Positions 13,792 through 21,374 of a stretch of DNA of 23,172 nucleotides are shown here, in pieces. Numbering within the stretch: position 1 is the stretch's first letter; each line of letters starts with the position of its first letter. Source of the stretch: Treponema sp. (lineage in GTDB: Bacteria; Spirochaetota; Spirochaetia; Treponematales; Breznakiellaceae). The stretch lies in assembly GCA_031258265.1 (NCBI GenBank), contig JAIRNB010000267.1, positions 1-23,172 on the forward strand. The letters run 5' to 3'. The notes beneath the pieces were generated by a model. The model saw nothing but the letters and a program-made list of their open reading frames with translations. It made no database searches and was not told where the DNA came from. A program made the translations under genes and the position numbers.

Positions 13792-14432
13792 TCAACAGCC
13801 TCCTGGGTTTCCCCGGCATAAAACCCGCTTAAATTCTTTGCCGCGGTCTCAAGCATCAGCACCCGGCGCCCATAAAACAAATCGTGGGCGGAAAGGCGGG
13901 TATAGGAAAGATAGGAAAGCCAGGGGATATTGGCGGCCGCCTGTTTAAGTTTAGGATCATCATCCTTGAGTACCAGCACGGTCCGCACGTTATCGCCAAA
14001 ATTTTTCAGCAGCCCCACCAGATCCCTGGTTTTTCCCGAATCAACCGAAAAATCTTCCACGATTTTTAGGGTATCACTTTGGGCCTTGAGACTTAAAATG
14101 CTTTTAATCGCCAAGCGCTTTGCCTTTTTGGGGATTGCGTAGGAATAATCCCGGGGTTTGGGCCCGAAGACCACACCGCCGCCCACTATAACAGGTGACT
14201 TTTTATCACCCCGCCGGGCGCGGCCCGTTCCCTTTTGTTTATAAGGCTTGGCATTAGAACCGTGGACTTCCCCCCGGTCCTTGGTGCTGGCATTACCCTG
14301 CCGGCGATTGGCAAGTTCGTTATTAATGGCATACCAGATCACGTCTTCGTTTACAGGGAGACCAAACACGGCATCGTCCAATTCGATGCTCCTGAGCTCC
14401 TTGCCCTCTACCGAATACACCGTATGATTCAT
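13788..14432 (-). CDS. rplD: 50S ribosomal protein L4
   Basis: L4 lines the exit tunnel and in E. coli also represses the S10 operon. The 214 residues carry IELDDAVFGLPVNEDVIWYAINNELANRRQG, the tunnel-loop segment KPYKQKGTGRARRGDKKSPVIVGGGVVFGPKPRDYSY, and the C-terminal globular part. It starts 1 nt after rplC. Whether it regulates this cluster is unknown, but the tuf-rpsJ hairpin would be the obvious place. Confidence 0.97.
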   Translation of the reverse strand: MNHTVYSVEGKELRSIELDDAVFGLPVNEDVIWYAINNELANRRQGNASTKDRGEVHGSNAKPYKQKGTGRARRGDKKSPVIVGGGVVFGPKPRDYSYAIPKKAKRLAIKSILSLKAQSDTLKIVEDFSVDSGKTRDLVGLLKNFGDNVRTVLVLKDDDPKLKQAAANIPWLSYLSYTRLSAHDLFYGRRVLMLETAAKNLSGFYAGETQEAVE

Positions 14433-14433
14433 T

Positions 14434-15063
14434 TCAACGCCCTTGCTTCTTGACTGCGGCCCTGACTAGCACCAGGCCCTTGTTCACGCCGGGTACCGGA
14501 CCCCGGACCATGATAAGCTGTTTTTCGGTATCCAGCTTAACTACCCGCAGACTCAATACCGTGACCCGCTCCCGGCCCATACGGCCCGGCAATTTTACGT
14601 TTTTAAAGGTCCGGTGCGGATAGGTGGATTGGCCGGTGGAACCCGGCTCCCGGTGAAATTTGGAACCATGGGAATGACGGCCGCCGCCGAAACCATAGCG
14701 CCTTACCACGCCCTGAAAGCCTTTCCCCTTGGAAAGGCCGGAAACGTCCACATAACGGCAGCCTTCAAAAAGATTCGCCCCCAGGGAATCCCCAACGGCG
14801 ACTTCATTTTCAAAATCCCGCAGTTCCCTTAATACTTTTTTGGGGGGGATGTCGCCGGGAAACTGCCCGCCATAGGGCTTGGTTACAAGCTGCTTTTTTT
14901 TATCGTCCACGCCGACAACAACAGCCCTGTAACCGTCTTTTTCCTGGGTTTTTTGGGCAACAACAACATTTGGATCAAATCGCAGAACTGTCACCGGGAC
15001 CAGGTTGCCTTCATCGTCAAAAACCTGTGTCATGCCCACTTTTTTGGCCAAAAGCCCCAACAT
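14434..15063 (-). CDS. rplC: 50S ribosomal protein L3
   Basis: L3 binds 23S rRNA early in assembly and reaches toward the peptidyl transferase centre. The 209 residues begin MLGLLAKKVGMTQVFDDEG. The conserved FQGVVRRYGFGGGRHSHGSKFHREPGSTG, then PGRMGRERVTV, are visible. Two ATGs are adjacent. I take the second because GGGAG then stands 6 nt away and the protein begins like other L3 proteins; the first at 15066 would add one methionine. Confidence 0.97.
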   Translation of the reverse strand: MLGLLAKKVGMTQVFDDEGNLVPVTVLRFDPNVVVAQKTQEKDGYRAVVVGVDDKKKQLVTKPYGGQFPGDIPPKKVLRELRDFENEVAVGDSLGANLFEGCRYVDVSGLSKGKGFQGVVRRYGFGGGRHSHGSKFHREPGSTGQSTYPHRTFKNVKLPGRMGRERVTVLSLRVVKLDTEKQLIMVRGPVPGVNKGLVLVRAAVKKQGR

Positions 15064-15084
15064 CATTTACTCCCAAAAACAGGA

Positions 15085-15393
15085 TTACTGTTTTATTTCA
15101 ACATCCACCCCGGCGGGAAGTTCCAGCTTCATTAAGGAATCCATTACTTCCGGGGAAGGATCGATAATATCAATCAGCCGCTTATGGGTCCGCATCTCAA
15201 ATTGCTCCCGGGACTTCTTATTCACATGGGGTGAACGAAGCACCGTAACCTTATTGATGCGGGTAGGCAGGGGGATGGGACCCGTAACCTTTGCCCCCGC
15301 CTTTTGCACCGTTTGAACGATGGATTTCGCGCTCTGATCGATCAATTCAACATCGAAACCGCGCAGCCGCACGCGAATTCGTTCCTTAGCCAT
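15085..15393 (-). CDS. rpsJ: 30S ribosomal protein S10
   Basis: S10 is a 30S head protein that also acts as NusE in antitermination. The 102 residues run AKERIRVRLRGFDVELIDQSAKSIVQT, GAKVTGPIPLPTRINKVTVLRSPHVNKKSREQFEMRTHKRLIDI. I chose the ATG at 15393 with GGAGG upstream. The frame is open 14 codons further, but that extension falls in the tuf-rpsJ spacer and is not S10-like. Confidence 0.97.
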   Translation of the reverse strand: MAKERIRVRLRGFDVELIDQSAKSIVQTVQKAGAKVTGPIPLPTRINKVTVLRSPHVNKKSREQFEMRTHKRLIDIIDPSPEVMDSLMKLELPAGVDVEIKQ

Positions 15394-15444
15394 TATTCCT
15401 CCAGGGCTTACCGCAGGCAACGCCGGAATAGCCAAACATCAACC

Positions 15445-15474
15445 GCGGCATAACCCAAAACCGGGCTATGCCGC
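15445..15474 (-). promoter_or_regulatory. Stable hairpin in the tuf-rpsJ spacer
   Basis: GCGGCATAACCC and GGGCTATGCCGC pair over 12 positions (11 Watson-Crick, one G-U in the transcript) around a 6-nt loop, in a 94-nt spacer. No T-run follows in the direction of transcription. It could be a processing or attenuation site that sets the EF-Tu to ribosomal protein ratio, or a binding site for a regulatory ribosomal protein. Confidence 0.45.
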
Positions 15475-15487
15475 AAGAATTGGCGCA

Positions 15488-16699
15488 TCAGTCAATAATA
15501 TCGACTACCTGACCGGAAGCAACCGTCTTGCCGCCCTCGCGGATTGCAAAACGAAGTCCCTTTTCCATAGCGATGGGGTGGATCAGTTCGCCGACAATTT
15601 CGGTGTTATCGCCGGGCATGACCATTTCCTTACCTTCGCCAAGTTTAACCGTACCGGTAATATCGGTGGTCCGGAAATAGAACTGCGGCCTATAACCACT
15701 GAAGAAGGGGCTGTGCCTTCCGCCTTCTTCCTTGGAAAGACAGTAAATCTGCCCCTTGAACTTGTTGTGGGGGGTAATGGAGCCGGGCTTGGCCAAAACC
15801 TGGCCCCGCTCGACATCTTTTTTATCAATACCCCTGAGGAGGGCGCCGACATTATCACCCGCCTGGGTTTCATCAAGTTCTTTATTGAACATCTCAAGGC
15901 CGGTAACAACGGTCTTAACGGTAGGTTTAATACCCACGATCTCAACCTCTTCGTTCTTTTTAAGGCCGCCCCGTTCTACCTTGCCGGTAACAACGGTCCC
16001 GCGTCCAGAAATGGTAAATACATCCTCGATAGGCATAATAAAGGGTTTGTCGCTGTCCCGGACCGGATCGGGGAAATAGCTGTCCATGGCGTTCAGAAGC
16101 TCTTTAACACACTTAGCGGATTCCAGAGAATCGGGATCGGCGGGATTTTCCAGAAGATCGGACATGGCCTGGAAAGCGGAACCCTTGATAATAGGAATCT
16201 TATCCCCAGGGAAACCGTTGTTGGTAAGCACGTCCTTGACTTCTTCTTCGACCAGTTCAAGAAGTTCTGGATCGTCAACCAGGTCAACCTTGTTAAGAAA
16301 AACGATAATATTAGGTACGCCGACCTGGCGGGCCAGAATAATATGCTCCCGGGTCTGGGGCATTACCGAATCCGGGGCGGACACTACCAGGACCGCGCCG
16401 TCCATTTGAGCCGCGCCGGTTATCATATTCTTAATATAATCGGCATGTCCCGGACAGTCGATATGGGCATAGTGCCGGTTCTCGGACTGATACTCCAAGT
16501 GCCGGGTATTGATAGTAATACCACGGGCTTTTTCTTCCGGGGCATTGTCAATATCGTCAAACTTCATTAACTTATCACCGTACTTTTTAGAACAGTACAT
16601 GGTGATCGCTGCGGAGAGAGTGGTCTTACCATGGTCTACGTGACCAATAGTGCCGACATTCATGTGAATTTTTGTCCGGCTGAACTTATCTTTGGCCAT
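15488..16699 (-). CDS. tuf: Elongation factor Tu
   Basis: EF-Tu is the GTPase that delivers aminoacyl-tRNA to the ribosome. The 403 residues include the P-loop GHVDHGKT (19-26), the switch region RGITINT (59-65), DCPGHAD (81-87, with catalytic His85) and NKVD (136-139). Domains II and III follow (ISGRGTVVTGKVERG, GGRHSPFFSGYRPQFYFRTTDITG). An insert around ENPADPDSLES makes it longer than the 394-residue E. coli protein, in keeping with spirochaete forms. The ATG at 16699 has a perfect AAGGAGG. The open frame 15 codons upstream is not family-like. It heads the S10 cluster with no fusA upstream. Confidence 0.98.
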   Translation of the reverse strand: MAKDKFSRTKIHMNVGTIGHVDHGKTTLSAAITMYCSKKYGDKLMKFDDIDNAPEEKARGITINTRHLEYQSENRHYAHIDCPGHADYIKNMITGAAQMDGAVLVVSAPDSVMPQTREHIILARQVGVPNIIVFLNKVDLVDDPELLELVEEEVKDVLTNNGFPGDKIPIIKGSAFQAMSDLLENPADPDSLESAKCVKELLNAMDSYFPDPVRDSDKPFIMPIEDVFTISGRGTVVTGKVERGGLKKNEEVEIVGIKPTVKTVVTGLEMFNKELDETQAGDNVGALLRGIDKKDVERGQVLAKPGSITPHNKFKGQIYCLSKEEGGRHSPFFSGYRPQFYFRTTDITGTVKLGEGKEMVMPGDNTEIVGELIHPIAMEKGLRFAIREGGKTVASGQVVDIID

Positions 16700-16743
16700 T
16701 TGGTGTCCTCCTTCATGGGCACACAATAAAATAACATTTACCA

Positions 16744-16784
16744 CAGGATTAAAAACGGCGGAATGACATTCCGCGCTAATCCTG
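16744..16784 (-). promoter_or_regulatory. Nested inverted repeat in the tuf leader
   Basis: An outer CAGGATTA/TAATCCTG pair (8 bp) encloses an inner palindrome GCGGAATG-A-CATTCCGC (8 bp arms). The structure ends 45 nt before the tuf ATG. If transcribed it would form a long stem upstream of the ribosome-binding site. A regulatory role for tuf is inferred from location. Confidence 0.45.
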
Positions 16785-16803
16785 ATACCTGAACCTCTGC
16801 ATT

Positions 16804-16842
16804 GCCCCCTAAAAACTAAACGTTCCAGGGGGCGCTTTTTTT
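16804..16842 (+). terminator. Intrinsic terminator in plus orientation upstream of tuf
   Basis: GCCCCCT (16804-16810) and AGGGGGC (16827-16833) form a 7-bp GC stem with a 16-nt loop, followed by GC and seven T residues. This is a standard intrinsic terminator pattern on the plus strand. No plus-strand gene precedes it; the nearest upstream DNA on that strand is antisense to tuf. On the minus strand it would be a plain leader hairpin. Confidence 0.45.
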
Positions 16843-16900
16843 ATGGGATTTGATTTTAGAAAAAAACAGCAGATTAGGAACGGCCTGTCCCCAATTTTTT

Positions 16901-17337
16901 GAATTTTCCCTTGGCGGGGAAAATTCCATAGACAAAACCCGGCGGTTTTGTCTATCTACTACTGTCTCGTCCACCTGTCCCATCTCAACTTACGGATCGT
17001 AAAAAACCTGCCGGTTTTTCAATCCCCGATGATCGGTTTGGATCATGCCGCCCGGTTTTTCCACCGGGCAACCCGGAATTGCCCCGAAAAGACCGGAAAC
17101 AACCCCGCGAGACCCCGTTATACGGGCTGCAGAGCTTTCGCTCCCCCGGTTTTCTTATGCCGACGATACTAGATTGCCTTTCTATACCTCCCGACACCGG
17201 ACTACCGGGTTTACCCCGCTAAACGGTTTTCATCCGGTATTCGCATACCGGATAAACTATTTCAAAGAACGTCCAAATCCTTACGGATTCGACTATCATA
17301 CAAAACAAAAACAATTTAATCCACGAAAATCCGTGGA
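16901..17337 (-). ncRNA. Hairpin-rich region, candidate structured RNA
   Basis: The 660-nt rpsG-tuf gap has no protein gene but is packed with inverted repeats. In minus-strand order: TCCACG stem (17337-17320), AATCC-GTAA-GGATT (17289-17276), ATCCGGTAT-GCGA-ATACCGGAT (17253-17232), GTTTA/TAAAC (17224-17209), CCGG/CCGG (17208-17197), GAGC-GAAA-GCTC (17143-17132), CCCGT/ACGGG (17126-17114), GCCCGGT/ACCGGGC (17069-17050), AAAAACC/GGTTTTT (17019-17002), a 12-bp stem (16955-16928) and a 10-bp stem (16926-16901). Three loops are GNRA tetraloops (GTAA, GCGA, GAAA) only when read on this strand, which favours RNA transcribed with rpsG and tuf. Conserved blocks of RNase P RNA, tmRNA and SRP RNA were not found. 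It could instead be a long tuf leader. Confidence 0.35.
17320..17337 (-). terminator. Possible terminator after rpsG
   Basis: TCCACG-GATTTT-CGTGGA is followed on the minus strand by TTAAATTGTTTTTG. The 6-bp stem is modest and the T-run is delayed, so termination may be partial. It lies 22 nt after the rpsG stop. Confidence 0.4.
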
Positions 17338-17359
17338 CAACCCATGCAAGGTCTGTAAA

Positions 17360-17830
17360 CTACCACCTGTAATGGGCAAAAGCCTTATTGGCTTCGGCCA
17401 TTTTATGGGTGTCTTCCTTTTTCTTAAAAGCCGTACCTGTATTATTATACGCATCCAGGAGTTCCGCGGCAAGCCGTTCCTCCATGCCGCGGCCGGAACG
17501 GGAACGGGCGGCGGTGATGAGCCAGCGCATCCCCAGGGCTTCCCGCCGGGTTTCCCGAATCTCTACGGGGACCTGGTATGTCGCCCCCCCCACCCGCCGG
17601 GATTTGACTTCTATCATCGGTTTTACATTGTCCAGGGCCTTGAGAAACACTTCCAGGGGTTCCTTTTCGGCCTTTTGCTGGAGGATTCCCAGGGCCCCAT
17701 GAACAATACGGAGGCCGATGGAACGCTTGCCTTCCCACATCATACGGTTCACAAATTTGGAAACCACCACACTGTTGTATTTTGGATCGGGGGCAATGCC
17801 CCGGTCCACGGTCTTCTTCTTACGTCCCAT
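17360..17830 (-). CDS. rpsG: 30S ribosomal protein S7
   Basis: S7 nucleates assembly of the 30S head and touches the E-site tRNA. The 156 residues contain PDPKYNSVVVSKFVNRMMWEGKRS, KPMIEVKSRRVGGATYQVPVE, RR-ALGMRWLITAARSR, and the MAEANKAFAHYRW end. It begins 8 nt after rpsL. In E. coli fusA comes next; here it is absent and the hairpin-rich gap follows. E. coli S7 represses the str operon, but no equivalent site was recognised. Confidence 0.97.
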   Translation of the reverse strand: MGRKKKTVDRGIAPDPKYNSVVVSKFVNRMMWEGKRSIGLRIVHGALGILQQKAEKEPLEVFLKALDNVKPMIEVKSRRVGGATYQVPVEIRETRREALGMRWLITAARSRSGRGMEERLAAELLDAYNNTGTAFKKKEDTHKMAEANKAFAHYRW

Positions 17831-17838
17831 ACCTTTCC

Positions 17839-18213
17839 CTATGCCTTTGGCCGTTTGGCGCCGTACTTGGACCGGCTCCGCTTACGATCTTCCACACCAA
17901 GAGTATCTTTAGCGCCCCGGATGATATGATACCGGACCCCGGGGAGGTCCTTAACCCGGCCGCCCCGTACCAGGACCACCGAATGTTCCTGTAGGTTATG
18001 CCCGATGCCGGGGATATAGGCCGTTACCTCAGTTCCGTTTGAAAGCCGCACACGGGCCACTTTCCGCAGGGCGGAATTGGGTTTTTTGGGGGTCACTGTC
18101 ATTACACGGGTGCATGTACCCCGTTTTTGGGGGCAGGACTGCAAAGCCGGTGACTTCGTCTTAGAAGTAACCTGCTGTCTCCCTGAACGAACCAACTGGT
18201 TTATCGTAGGCAT
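17839..18213 (-). CDS. rpsL: 30S ribosomal protein S12
   Basis: S12 monitors decoding at the A site and is the classical streptomycin target. The 124 residues are near-universal: PTINQLVRSGR, CPQKRGTCTRVMTVTPKKPNSALRK, the GIGHNLQEHS and RVKDLPGVRYH segments. Lysine is present at both classical resistance sites (TPKKPNS and RVKDLPG), so no resistance change is seen. The ATG overlaps the stop of a 15-codon upstream frame as TAATG, and GAGGA lies 8 nt upstream. Confidence 0.98.
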   Translation of the reverse strand: MPTINQLVRSGRQQVTSKTKSPALQSCPQKRGTCTRVMTVTPKKPNSALRKVARVRLSNGTEVTAYIPGIGHNLQEHSVVLVRGGRVKDLPGVRYHIIRGAKDTLGVEDRKRSRSKYGAKRPKA

Positions 18214-18260
18214 TAAAACTTCCTCATCCCTTCGCCATCATAATTGATATATCCATTCAT
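18213..18260 (-). CDS. Putative 15-codon leader peptide overlapping rpsL
   Basis: An ATG at 18260 opens a frame reading MNGYINYDGEGMRKF that ends in TAA. Its last A is the first base of the rpsL ATG. The frame thus spans the rpsL ribosome-binding site, and ribosomes on it would re-initiate at rpsL. A GGTGGGG sequence 11-17 nt upstream is a poor but possible Shine-Dalgarno. It may be a coupling or attenuation peptide, or chance. Confidence 0.3.
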   Translation of the reverse strand: MNGYINYDGEGMRKF

Positions 18261-18294
18261 ACTATCTATCCACCCCACCTGCCGCCCGCGAAGC

Positions 18295-18431
18295 CTCAAA
18301 AACAGCCGGGTTTTACAGGCAAGGGAGATCAATCTACCAAACGCGAAAAAAAAGATCAAGGGGAAAAACAAAAAAAGACAATAAAAATCTAGCACAAGAG
18401 GCTTTCTCAAAACCAACCGGGTCTTGGAACA
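18295..18431. repeat. Two related CTCAAAA-CCGGGT intergenic repeats
   Basis: The 17-mers at 18295-18311 and 18406-18422 match at 15 of 17 positions (CTCAAAA, variable base, then CCGGGT). The second is preceded by AAGAGGCTTTC and followed by CTTGGAACAAG, both of which have counterparts in the 908-993 intergenic region. Together they look like degenerate members of one dispersed family. Confidence 0.4.
18331..18359 (-). promoter_or_regulatory. Sigma70-type promoter for rpsL-rpsG
   Basis: TTGATC (18354-18359) and TAGATT (18331-18336) on the minus strand have a 17-nt spacer that begins with eight T residues. Each hexamer matches the consensus at 4 of 6 positions. The predicted start gives a leader of about 110 nt that can pair CCTG/CAGG and CCCG/CGGG before the rpsL start. 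Confidence 0.55.
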
Positions 18432-18449
18432 AGCTTGAGGGCCTGGGTA

Positions 18450-19340
18450 TTACGGCCGCGCCTTCCGTACCTCGGTTTTGGAGAGTTTTTCATAGTGCCG
18501 GACAATGGCCCCGTGATCGCTGGCCGCCTCCCCGTCAACCTTGAGGGCCTGGAGAATTTCCATTACCCCGGCGGTAAGGGGAAGGGGAACGCCAAGAGCG
18601 TGGGCCGTATCCAGGGCGTTCTGCAGATCCTTGATGTGGAGTTCGATACGGAAACCAGGTTTGAAGTTGCCATCCAGAATCATGGGGACCTTGGCGTTCA
18701 TCACCGTGGAACCCGCGAGGCCCCCTTTAATGGCGTCGAAGACCGCCTGCGGCTTGACTCCCGCCTTGACGGCCAGGGTGAAGGCTTCCGACACGGCGGC
18801 GATGTTAAGGGCCACGATAACCTGATTGGCAAGTTTGGTCACATTGCCGGCCCCTACATCCCCCACCAAGACCACGGAGGAGCCCATCTTCTCCAATATG
18901 GGCCGTGCCGAATCGAAGACTCCCTGTTCCCCGCCAACCATGATCGCCAGCGTAGCGTCTACGGCCTTGGGTTCACCCCCGGAGACGGGGGCGTCCAGGA
19001 AATTTACCCCCCTGGCTTTGAGGGCCAGGGCCACTTCCTGGGAGACGGCGGGGGCTATGGAACTCATGTCGATCACGGTGGATCCGGGGCGGATTCCCTC
19101 GATTACGCCGCCGGGGCCAAGAATCGCCTCTTTTACATGGGGGGAATTGGGCAGCATGGTGATAAGCACATCGCTGCGGGCCGCCGTTTCCTTACAGGAG
19201 GCCGCCCCTTCCGCCCCCAAGGCGGTCAGATCGTCAACCCGGGCGTACTTATCGTAGACCACCAGCTTGTACCCGGCATTGATAAGGTTCTTTGCCATGG
19301 GGCGGCCCATGATTCCCAGGCCGATGAAACCAACGATCAT
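18450..19340 (-). CDS. garR: Tartronate semialdehyde reductase (2-hydroxy-3-oxopropionate reductase)
   Basis: The enzyme reduces tartronate semialdehyde to D-glycerate with NAD(P)H in glyoxylate, glucarate/galactarate or allantoin breakdown. The 296 residues have the Rossmann motif GFIGLGIMG (4-12), the TMLPNSPHVKEAIL stretch, the substrate loop DAPVSGGEPKA (116-126), and the catalytic lysine 169 in GNVTKLANQ, followed by NFKPGFRIELHIKDLQNALD typical of GarR/GlxR. Overall resemblance to E. coli GarR is strong, and plain 3-hydroxyisobutyrate dehydrogenase is less likely. AAGGAGG precedes the ATG. It stands alone without glyoxylate carboligase or sugar-acid genes nearby. Confidence 0.88.
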   Translation of the reverse strand: MIVGFIGLGIMGRPMAKNLINAGYKLVVYDKYARVDDLTALGAEGAASCKETAARSDVLITMLPNSPHVKEAILGPGGVIEGIRPGSTVIDMSSIAPAVSQEVALALKARGVNFLDAPVSGGEPKAVDATLAIMVGGEQGVFDSARPILEKMGSSVVLVGDVGAGNVTKLANQVIVALNIAAVSEAFTLAVKAGVKPQAVFDAIKGGLAGSTVMNAKVPMILDGNFKPGFRIELHIKDLQNALDTAHALGVPLPLTAGVMEILQALKVDGEAASDHGAIVRHYEKLSKTEVRKARP

Positions 19341-19445
19341 ATCATTCCTCCTTAATCGGGGCTTAACCGGGATCTGTCCGCAAGCGGTTGGTTTTGCGGG
19401 CAGACCCTGCCTTTTCTTTATCCTGCGCTCTAAACGCCGATCCCC

Positions 19446-21374
19446 TTAGCCCGCCAGGAGCCGGTTAAGGCGTTTCACAAAATCCGCAGGGTCCTTGAGT
19501 TTTACCCCTTCCACCAGCAAAGCCTGGTCCAGCAGTACCCCCGCCACATCGGCGATCCGTCCCTGGTCTTCGGTATTTTTAAGACCCGCCACGATGGGAT
19601 GATCCCCGTTTACCTCCAAGATGGGCTTTACATCGGGCATTTCGGTCTGGCCCATGGCCCGCAGCATCTGGGCCATCTGGATGCTGGGATCGTTTTCGTC
19701 CGCCACGATGCAAGAGGGGGAATCGTGGAGGCGGCGGGAAAGCTTGACTTCCTTTACCCGGTCCCCCAGGGCCTTCTTGAGCTTTTCGATCACGGGCCGT
19801 ATCTCCTTTTCCGCGGCCCGGTCCTTCTTTTCCCCCAGTTCCTCATCGGCCCCGGCCCGGTTCACCGCCTTGAGATCCCAGGACCGGCTTTCGGTTTTAC
19901 CGTCCGCGCCGGGTGTTTCCTGGCGGTAACTGTGGAGGCTGGGGATCACGATGTCGTCGATTTCATCGTCCATGACGAGGACTTCGATGTCTTTGGCCCG
20001 GTAGGCTTCCAGCAGGGGGCTGGCCCGCAGGGTTTTTTCATCGCCGCCGGTGATGTAGTAGATGCTCTTCTGATCGCCCTTCATCCGGGAAACGTAGTCC
20101 GCCAGCCCTGTCCAGCCCTCCACCGCGGTACTCTTGAACCGCACCAGCTCCTGCAGGGCATCGCGGTTGGCAAAATCCTGGTACAAGCCCTCTTTAAGGG
20201 GGCGGTTAAACTGGCTAATGAAGGTTTCCCATTTTTCTTTGGCGTCTTCGCCGCCGGAAAGGGCCTTGTCCGCCAGGGTCTTGAATTCGCCGAGGAGTTT
20301 CTTTACCGAGGCGTTTTTGATATTGATAAGGACCTTGTTCTGCTGCAGAATCTCCCGGCTTACGTTCAGGGGCAGGTCCTCCGAATCGATGACTCCCCGG
20401 ACGAAGCGCAGGTAGGTGGGCATCAGTTCCTTATCGTCATCGGTGATAAACACCCGCTTCACGTACAGTTTTACCCCCGGCTTGTAATCTACATTGTACA
20501 GGTCAAAGGGCGCTTTCTTGGGGACATAAAAGAGGGTGGTGTATTCCAGGGTTCCTTCGGCCTTGGTGTGGACATAAAAGAGGGGATCATCAGTGTCGTG
20601 GCTGATCTGCTTGTAAAACTCGTGGTAATCGCCTTCCGTAAGCTCCGATTTAGCCCGCCGCCACAGGGCGGCGCCGGAGTTTACCTTGTCGGTTTTCTTC
20701 TTGCTGGATTTTACCTTCCCCTTATCGTCGTATTCATTCTCGTCATAGGTAAGATAGATGGGGAAGGCCACATGGTTGGAGTAACGTTTGATAATGTCCT
20801 CGATGGACCAGCGGTTGGCGTACTCCAGGCCCTCCTCATTCAGGTGTAAAAGCACCGTGGTTCCCTGGGTATCCCGGCCCCCACTTTGAAGCTGCTCCAC
20901 ATCGTAGCCGTCTTGGCCATTGCTGGACCAGACAAAGCTTACATCTTCCCCGGCTTTGCGGCTGGTAACTTCGATTTTTTCCGCCACCATGAAGGCCGAA
21001 TAGAAACCTACCCCAAACTGGCCGATAAGATTCGAATCCTTTTTGGCATCGGCGCTGAGTTTCTCAAGGAAGGCCCTGGTTCCTGAACGGGCAATGGTTC
21101 CCAGGGATTCAACCAGGTCCGCCTCGTTCATGCCGATACCGTTGTCGGAAACGCTCAGGGTTTTGGCATCCTTGTCAAAGCTTATGTCGATCCGGGGATC
21201 AAAACTAAGGGACTTGTAGGCCTCCTCCGCCACGGTAAGGTACTTGAGTTTGTCCAGGGCATCGGAGGCGTTGGAGACCAACTCCCGCAGGAATATTTCA
21301 CGGTTGGAGTAGAGAGAATGGATGATCAGGTGTAAAAGCTGGTTTACCTCGGTTTGAAATTGGCGCTGTGCCAT
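19446..21374 (-). CDS. htpG: Chaperone HtpG (bacterial Hsp90)
   Basis: HtpG is an ATP-dependent dimeric cytosolic chaperone. The 642 residues include the GHKL ATPase domain: Glu31 and Asn35 in FLRELVSNASDALDKL, DNGIGM (77-82), and the lid motif GQFGVGF (118-124). The middle domain (FYVPKKAPFDLYNVD, LYVKRVFITDD, LRFVRGVIDSEDLPLNVSRE) and C-terminal dimerisation part follow. I chose the ATG at 21374, 5 nt after AAGGAG, giving MAQRQFQTEVNQLL. The frame extends 6 codons upstream into the duplicated leader, without family resemblance. No CIRCE element was seen upstream. Confidence 0.97.
   Translation of the reverse strand: MAQRQFQTEVNQLLHLIIHSLYSNREIFLRELVSNASDALDKLKYLTVAEEAYKSLSFDPRIDISFDKDAKTLSVSDNGIGMNEADLVESLGTIARSGTRAFLEKLSADAKKDSNLIGQFGVGFYSAFMVAEKIEVTSRKAGEDVSFVWSSNGQDGYDVEQLQSGGRDTQGTTVLLHLNEEGLEYANRWSIEDIIKRYSNHVAFPIYLTYDENEYDDKGKVKSSKKKTDKVNSGAALWRRAKSELTEGDYHEFYKQISHDTDDPLFYVHTKAEGTLEYTTLFYVPKKAPFDLYNVDYKPGVKLYVKRVFITDDDKELMPTYLRFVRGVIDSEDLPLNVSREILQQNKVLINIKNASVKKLLGEFKTLADKALSGGEDAKEKWETFISQFNRPLKEGLYQDFANRDALQELVRFKSTAVEGWTGLADYVSRMKGDQKSIYYITGGDEKTLRASPLLEAYRAKDIEVLVMDDEIDDIVIPSLHSYRQETPGADGKTESRSWDLKAVNRAGADEELGEKKDRAAEKEIRPVIEKLKKALGDRVKEVKLSRRLHDSPSCIVADENDPSIQMAQMLRAMGQTEMPDVKPILEVNGDHPIVAGLKNTEDQGRIADVAGVLLDQALLVEGVKLKDPADFVKRLNRLLAG

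Noticed and set aside
16700..16744. Upstream start of EF-Tu adding 15 residues
   Set aside because: The extra residues are not EF-Tu-like and would span the perfect AAGGAGG used by the ATG at 16699.
16901..17337. RNase P RNA, tmRNA or SRP RNA in the rpsG-tuf gap
   Set aside because: The conserved sequence blocks of these RNAs, such as GAGGAAAGTCC of RNase P and the tRNA-like end of tmRNA, are absent. Only a short GGGTAAACCC resemblance was seen.
18435..19355. 306-codon plus-strand frame opposite garR
   Set aside because: It is a mirror of the reductase gene caused by its codon usage, with no recognisable domain.
19599..20849. 416-codon plus-strand frame opposite htpG
   Set aside because: It is antisense to htpG, whose sequence is unmistakable. 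The translated product has no family resemblance.
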